A stretch of DNA of 64,000 nt, taken from the NCBI GenBank assembly GCA_038025085.1, contig CM076147.1:40794766-40858765 (forward strand), read 5' to 3'. Under the pieces are notes generated by a model that was given only the letters and a program-made list of their open reading frames with translations, did not search any database and had not been told where the DNA came from. The translations under genes were made by a program, and so were the position numbers. Shown piece after piece: positions 59,566-64,000 of this stretch (within the stretch, counting starts at the first letter, position 1; each line of letters starts with the position of its first letter). The stretch is from Tetragonia tetragonoides (lineage: Eukaryota > Streptophyta > Magnoliopsida > Caryophyllales > Aizoaceae).

Positions 59566-59750
59566 GGTCGTGGTGGTGGTGGTGGTGGTTGCCGGTGTGA
59601 TGGTGTGGTGGTGAGGATGAGTGAGTGAGGAAGAGAGGATGAGTGAGAGTGGATGAGTGAGAGTGAGTGAGGAAGAGGGGTGGATGAGGGTAAAATTGGA
59701 AAGGGGGGGGGACGGTAGCTAGTAAAAAGGGGCGGTATTTAGCAATTCAC
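59566..59750 (-). repeat. Right terminal inverted repeat and PMD leader
   Basis: On the minus strand this begins GTGAATTGCTAAATACCGCC and has CTAGCTACCGTCCCCCC and CCAATTTTACCC. It then runs through a TCACTC-rich leader to the ATG at 59565. It mirrors 55716-55898 but is clearly diverged. Confidence 0.75.
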
Positions 59751-59760
59751 TTCTTTTTCT

Positions 59761-62177
59761 ATTGTGTTGATGCATGGATAGTACAAGTACAAAAGAAAAG
59801 AAAAAAAACGAACCAAGATTTCCGCACAATGCCTTCGGTCAAAATTGTAAAGTCAAATGCAATACACATTTACTTTTTTTTATTCTTTAAATTTTTACTG
59901 TACCATTTAGCCTAAGCAATTACTGTAGTAAACTCCTTATGGGCCTAGGCAGTCAAAACGAATACAATAACAGGCCTGGACGGCCCGAACAATAATGGGC
60001 CTGGAGGTCAACTTTCATTCTCGGAAGACCAAAAGCACTTTCCATGACACTTTCCATGATATTTGCCGCGAAGTTACCCAACAAATATACTCTAAGCACT
60101 GACCCAGTTGATCAAAGACTTTTGAGTTGACTACTTGTTAATCTCTCTCATCATCGCTGTTACTTTCTCTTACCCACAATTTTGTGTTCCTACTTCTGCT
60201 TTTACCCATTTTCTCCAATGGATTCTTGATTGAATATTGTAAGTATTTCTCATCATAATTACCGTTTTCCTGCTTAATTTGTAGCTTTAAGCCATTAATT
60301 GACATATTCTTTGGACTAAAAATTTATGGGTTATGCTTCAACTTTTCTCAAATTTTGGTAATTATGATTGTATGTTCTTTCACTAATTAGGTAGATGTTG
60401 CTTTTAGCTTGTTAATGAGTTCAAACCCTAAATGCATGAAACTGAAATTGATGCATATACTCCTGTATTTTGTTGGTTGGCCTCTAATTCCACTTTTTTT
60501 TAGGGTAACTATGGTTTGAATTGCTTAAGATATTGTTTTGATACTTAGAAAACCGTAGTACTCAGAAATCAGAATGACCCAAATTTTCTCACAATTTGCT
60601 TTATCTTATCTGTATAGTTGATATAATTAGTGTTAGTGAAAACATACTAGTCAAATTTTGGAGGGGAGATTTGAAGACTGCAAAAGTCAGAGTACAACAG
60701 TTATATTATTAACTCCATTGGGAGTTATTATCTGTTGAAACTTCTGCTTAGTACTCGTAATATGAAATTGTCTTGTGGTCCTATAGAGTTATTTTTTCTA
60801 CATAATGCAAGTTCATGCTCCAACAAATCATTCTTGCAAGAGATACGATGACCTTTAACAAGTCGTGGTGCACTGATTGGATTGGAACCCTTGTTTATGT
60901 TCACCCATTTGATAGAACTGCGGTTCTTTTCGCGGATATTTCGTAATTCTTTTCGATTTTCGCACCATATGGCTCATCACATGAAACTATCTTCTAAGTT
61001 GATGTTAGGTAATTCAGGGGGTTTTCAATTTATTGTTGGGATTTTTTCAGTCATTCTGAATCTGGAAGTGAATTAAAATAACTCAGTGACATTCTGCTAT
61101 AAAGAAGCTTATGAATTCCCAGTAGCTAAGTAAGGGATGAAACTGGTAAGTAACGAGGACATAAAAAGAGAATTGGAGACTTCTTTTGTTTATGTCACCC
61201 ATGAATAAATTGTGATGGAAAAGAAAGCATTTTGGCAATGTGTTCATAACCTAGAGAAATGAAGGCTTACAGGTTTATGTTCAATTGCTAAACTGCTTAC
61301 CTGCTCATGGACTTTTGTGATATTCTGGAACCTGTTCATGATAATATTAGCAAAGTGAGAAGTAGCAGTGATCCTAAACTTGTGCTAGTCACTTGATCTG
61401 TTACTTCCTTCTTTTAAACTGTAACATAGTGTTTGAATTCAACCATTTAAAATTTTTGCTATGCTTAGCTTTGGTCATTGTCGACTGTCGAGTTTTAGTA
61501 TGGGGAAGAGAGTTTATATTTGATTGCTAACTTACATGCTTGTGAATTTTTCATGTTATAGAAGGATTAGAAACTAATCCTTCATGATACCAAGTAGGCA
61601 TTAGCACTGATCCTATGGGAAGAGTCACTTGTTTCCTCTTATTTCCACCATCTTTTGATTATCCGGCCTTGTTCTAAGAATGGAACACATGTTCTTCCAC
61701 CATATGGGAGGTTGCCTTTTTTGGTGAATGGTAGTAAGCTGCGAGTTACCTATTGCGTTCCTTGAGCTGTAACAACCTTTTGCTGACTGTTCCTAACAGA
61801 ATTGTAATGGGAGTGTTAGGTTGTGATACATTCATCAGCGAATGCTGATAAGATCCCATCCTGCAAGAATTATGTAAGGATTCATTTGAAGCTGAAATAG
61901 AAATATGTTTATGTACTTATACAAGATGTTTTTTTCCCATCTGTCATGTAGCAGTTTATGATTGCGACATTGGTTTATCTATTTAGTCAGGTTTCTTCAG
62001 ATAGCTGTCCTTCTACTGCTTCCAGGCTGGCTTCTGGCTGTGACATTGTGTGTGTTTTTAACTTTGTTTCCTCTTTCCTGTAGTGGCTAGTGGCTAGTAA
62101 TTTTCAAGTTTTCACCAAACTTCTTGGTTGGTTTTTAAGGTTAATCCATGTAAGACGTGCATGCTCTAGGTTCTGCT
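59761..62177. other. Upstream region of the NB-ARC gene, probable 5' UTR intron
   Basis: No coding exons. TTGAC W-box cores occur at 60127-60132 (TTGACT) and, inverted, at 60006-60011. These are a common but weak defence-gene sign. A strong donor (ATATT|GTAAGT, at 60238) and an acceptor just before the start codon (GCTCTAG, about 62169) suggest a roughly 1.9-kb leader intron. This is inference and needs transcript support. Confidence 0.4.
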
Positions 62178-63323
62178 ATGGCAAGAGAGTTGAGTACAAT
62201 TCTGTTAGCGACAAATGTTGCTGGGACAGTACCCACGCTGTCCATATGGAAAGGTATCAAACTTGCGAATAAGATGCTGGAATTTATTGGCGAGTGTCCC
62301 AAGTGGATAAACTACAACAGGAACCTTGAAGAACACCTACAGAACCTCAGGAGGAGAGCGGACTGCTTAGAGGGTGTAGAAGCTGATGTGAAAACACAAC
62401 TCGAAAATACTGAGCTTCAGAGTGGCAAGAAGCGGAAGAGGGAAGTTGATAATTGGTTGAAGAGCGTGAAAAGGAAAGCTGTTGAGGTCAGGAAAGTGGA
62501 GAACGATGTCAAGTCAGTTAGTTATGTTCCAAGATTTCTCTTTCGTGCATGGTTGGGAACCTGCATCAGCAAGGAAATTCAACAAGTAAGTGAACTTCAT
62601 GACCAAGGAAAGTTTCCTGAGGGACTTTTACTTGATGCACCCAATGGCAGAGAACCATTTTTCACAGCCAGATTGGTAGGGCAGGCGGTGGACGGAAAGC
62701 TTGACCAAATCTGGGCACACCTCATCAACGCTAGAACAACAAGGATTGGGGTCCAAGGACCTGAAGGGATTGGCAAAAGTGCTCTCATGAAACATGTCTA
62801 TAACAGGCTACGTGAGTGCTATTGTGTTTATTATGTTGACATTCCTCAGAACTTCACTGTTCATAGCCTTCAGGCTGCCATAGCAGTTGAAATGAACCTA
62901 TCCCTACGAGAAGGAAGTGAAGCAAGGAGGGCGTCTAGGATATGCAAAGCAATGAATCAAAAGAAACACTTTGTTCTTATTTTAGATGGTTTATCCCAAC
63001 ACTTCCATCCGGAGAAGGTGGGCATCCCTATGGAATGGGATGGACCGAAAATGATTTTGACATCTCAGTCTCCAAGTGTGTGTACAAAAATGTCTTGCCA
63101 AGAAACAGTCGTCTTGGAGCGCCTGTCTAGAGAGGACTCCGAAAGTTTGTTCATGGAGAAACTACAGCCTGCGACTCCCCTTTCTAAAGAAATTAAAGAT
63201 GTCGCTGAGGCAATTGTTGCCAGGTGTGATGGCATACCTTCAAGAATTATATCTATGGCTGTTGATCAACTGAGAGGAGTCTCAGATATAAGTGAGTGGC
63301 GGAACACATTGAATGAAATGTAA
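62178..63323 (+). CDS. Truncated CC-NB-ARC protein, RPS2/RPS5-like, no LRRs
   Basis: 381 residues from ATG 62178 in one exon. A helical N-terminus (about 20-145, with WINYNRNLEEHLQNLRRRAD as in RPS2/RPS5-type coiled coils) leads into an NB-ARC segment. The P-loop is GPEGIGKSAL (194-203), kinase 2 is FVLILDGL (265-272), RNBS-B is KMILTSQS (291-298) and the GLPL position reads DGIPSRI (351-357). The canonical second Asp of kinase 2 (LDD) is Gly here, and GLPL is weakly kept. The frame ends at SEWRNTLNEM, before any MHD motif or LRR, and no LRR coding is seen in the remaining 680 bases. It may be a natural truncated immune receptor, a helper-like protein, or a decaying gene. An upstream in-frame GTG at 62157 is not a plausible start. 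Confidence 0.85.
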   Translation: MARELSTILLATNVAGTVPTLSIWKGIKLANKMLEFIGECPKWINYNRNLEEHLQNLRRRADCLEGVEADVKTQLENTELQSGKKRKREVDNWLKSVKRKAVEVRKVENDVKSVSYVPRFLFRAWLGTCISKEIQQVSELHDQGKFPEGLLLDAPNGREPFFTARLVGQAVDGKLDQIWAHLINARTTRIGVQGPEGIGKSALMKHVYNRLRECYCVYYVDIPQNFTVHSLQAAIAVEMNLSLREGSEARRASRICKAMNQKKHFVLILDGLSQHFHPEKVGIPMEWDGPKMILTSQSPSVCTKMSCQETVVLERLSREDSESLFMEKLQPATPLSKEIKDVAEAIVARCDGIPSRIISMAVDQLRGVSDISEWRNTLNEM

Positions 63324-64000
63324 ATTTACTGTGATGGTGGATGATGGATTTATTTTCATGCCTACATATTCTTCCACCTTTGTATTCATTGTATTCAGAG
63401 CTCAGTATGCTACCTTTCACATATAAGATTTGCATAATTGTATTTAATGATCGATGAAACATGGTTATTTGTTTGAACAGGACATGGTTATTTGTTTGAA
63501 CAGGACATGGTCAAGAAATGAAGCAAGATATGTACTTTTCAAGTTCTTTTAGTACTCTATTACAAGGTGCGCAAACTAATTTGCTGCTCTGTTACCTTCT
63601 TGAACACGTCCGATCCGAATGATCATTGGATTGGAATTGTTTACAAATACACCTACAGCATCAGAGTTAAAACAACACAAAAACTCATAAAAACATAAAG
63701 AGCTGTATCCATTGCAGCGTGTTGAAACATGTATGTAGTATCTTTTCTTTTTTTTTTCTTTTTTTTTAACATGTAGTTTCCCGGGAAATTACAAAGCAAG
63801 TAGCAGGGCAGTGACCAAAGACTTTCAGTTGACTTGTATCTTCTTTTTAAACGTGAAATGAAATAGAAGAAAAAACATTTTCATTAGACCATTACCAATA
63901 CCATCAGTGTCCAGTTTTCTCATACCAAAACCTGGGGGTTTTCTGCTACTGCTGGTCTTGTGTCTCTCTCCAGTGCATCAAATCCTTGAGACTTGAGAGC
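63324..64000. other. 3' flank of the NB-ARC gene
   Basis: Presumed 3' UTR and flank. A 23-bp unit ACATGGTTATTTGTTTGAAC+AGG is present twice in exact tandem (63459-63481 and 63482-63504) with a third partial start. No gene was recognised up to the window edge. Confidence 0.5.

Noticed and set aside
62157..62177. Upstream start giving MHALGSA before the NB-ARC protein
   Set aside because: It relies on a GTG codon, and the segment overlaps a likely splice acceptor. ATG 62178 is the sensible start.

Overview
This is a gene-sparse, transposon-rich stretch of a flowering-plant nuclear genome, almost certainly a eudicot. The evidence is many-exon genes with GT-AG introns, chloroplast and thylakoid-lumen proteins encoded with transit peptides, a plant-type TRAPPII subunit, an NB-ARC resistance-type gene, plant tRNA genes, and dense MITE, SINE, LINE and MULE debris. 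I could not fix the family or species from sequence alone. Exon boundaries were placed by eye from splice sites, reading phase and remembered family sequences, and every coding phase closes.

Layout. 0-5 kb holds repeats (a SINE, a foldback MITE split by a hAT-type MITE, and a 1-kb hAT-type element) and one small unrecognised ORF. On the minus strand, 5.3-9.6 kb is a seven-exon plastid-type Mpv17/PMP22 gene. Also on the minus strand, 11.9-19.5 kb is a twelve-exon thylakoid-lumen cyclophilin of the CYP37 type, with one GC-AG intron. On the plus strand, 22.7-39.5 kb is a complete 21-exon TRS130/TRAPPC10 gene whose long introns hold LINE, SINE and MITE insertions and a fresh 161-bp duplication. 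At 40.2-41.0 kb is a minus-strand cluster of three different tRNA genes (Ala-AGC, Gln-CTG, initiator Met). At 41.9-43.8 kb is a 44-bp minisatellite built from two 22-bp half-units. A coiled-coil fragment that looks like a resistance-gene N-terminus, an LTR-like remnant and a Stowaway element follow. At 47.5-48.4 kb (minus) is an intronless membrane-anchored SAM-dependent methyltransferase with a polyglutamine tract. From 50 to 55.7 kb are more TIR elements with exact or near-exact target duplications. At 62.2-63.3 kb (plus) is a truncated NB-ARC gene without LRRs.

The most unusual object is a 4.0-kb Mutator-like element at 55716-59750. It carries two convergent genes: a MULE transposase with an apparently intact D-D-E set (plus strand) and a plant-mobile-domain (PMD) gene broken by one stop codon (minus strand). 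Each gene begins with a tiny exon inside its terminal inverted repeat. Each is then interrupted by a first intron holding the same two-part structure: an array of 22-bp interrupted palindromes separated by 11-bp spacers (33-bp period) and a long AAT/ATT tract. The two genes meet head-on at a junction where both have lost their 3' parts, so the copy is probably non-autonomous.

No operon-like or pathway linkage between the host genes is visible. The two plastid genes and TRS130 are ordinary neighbours.
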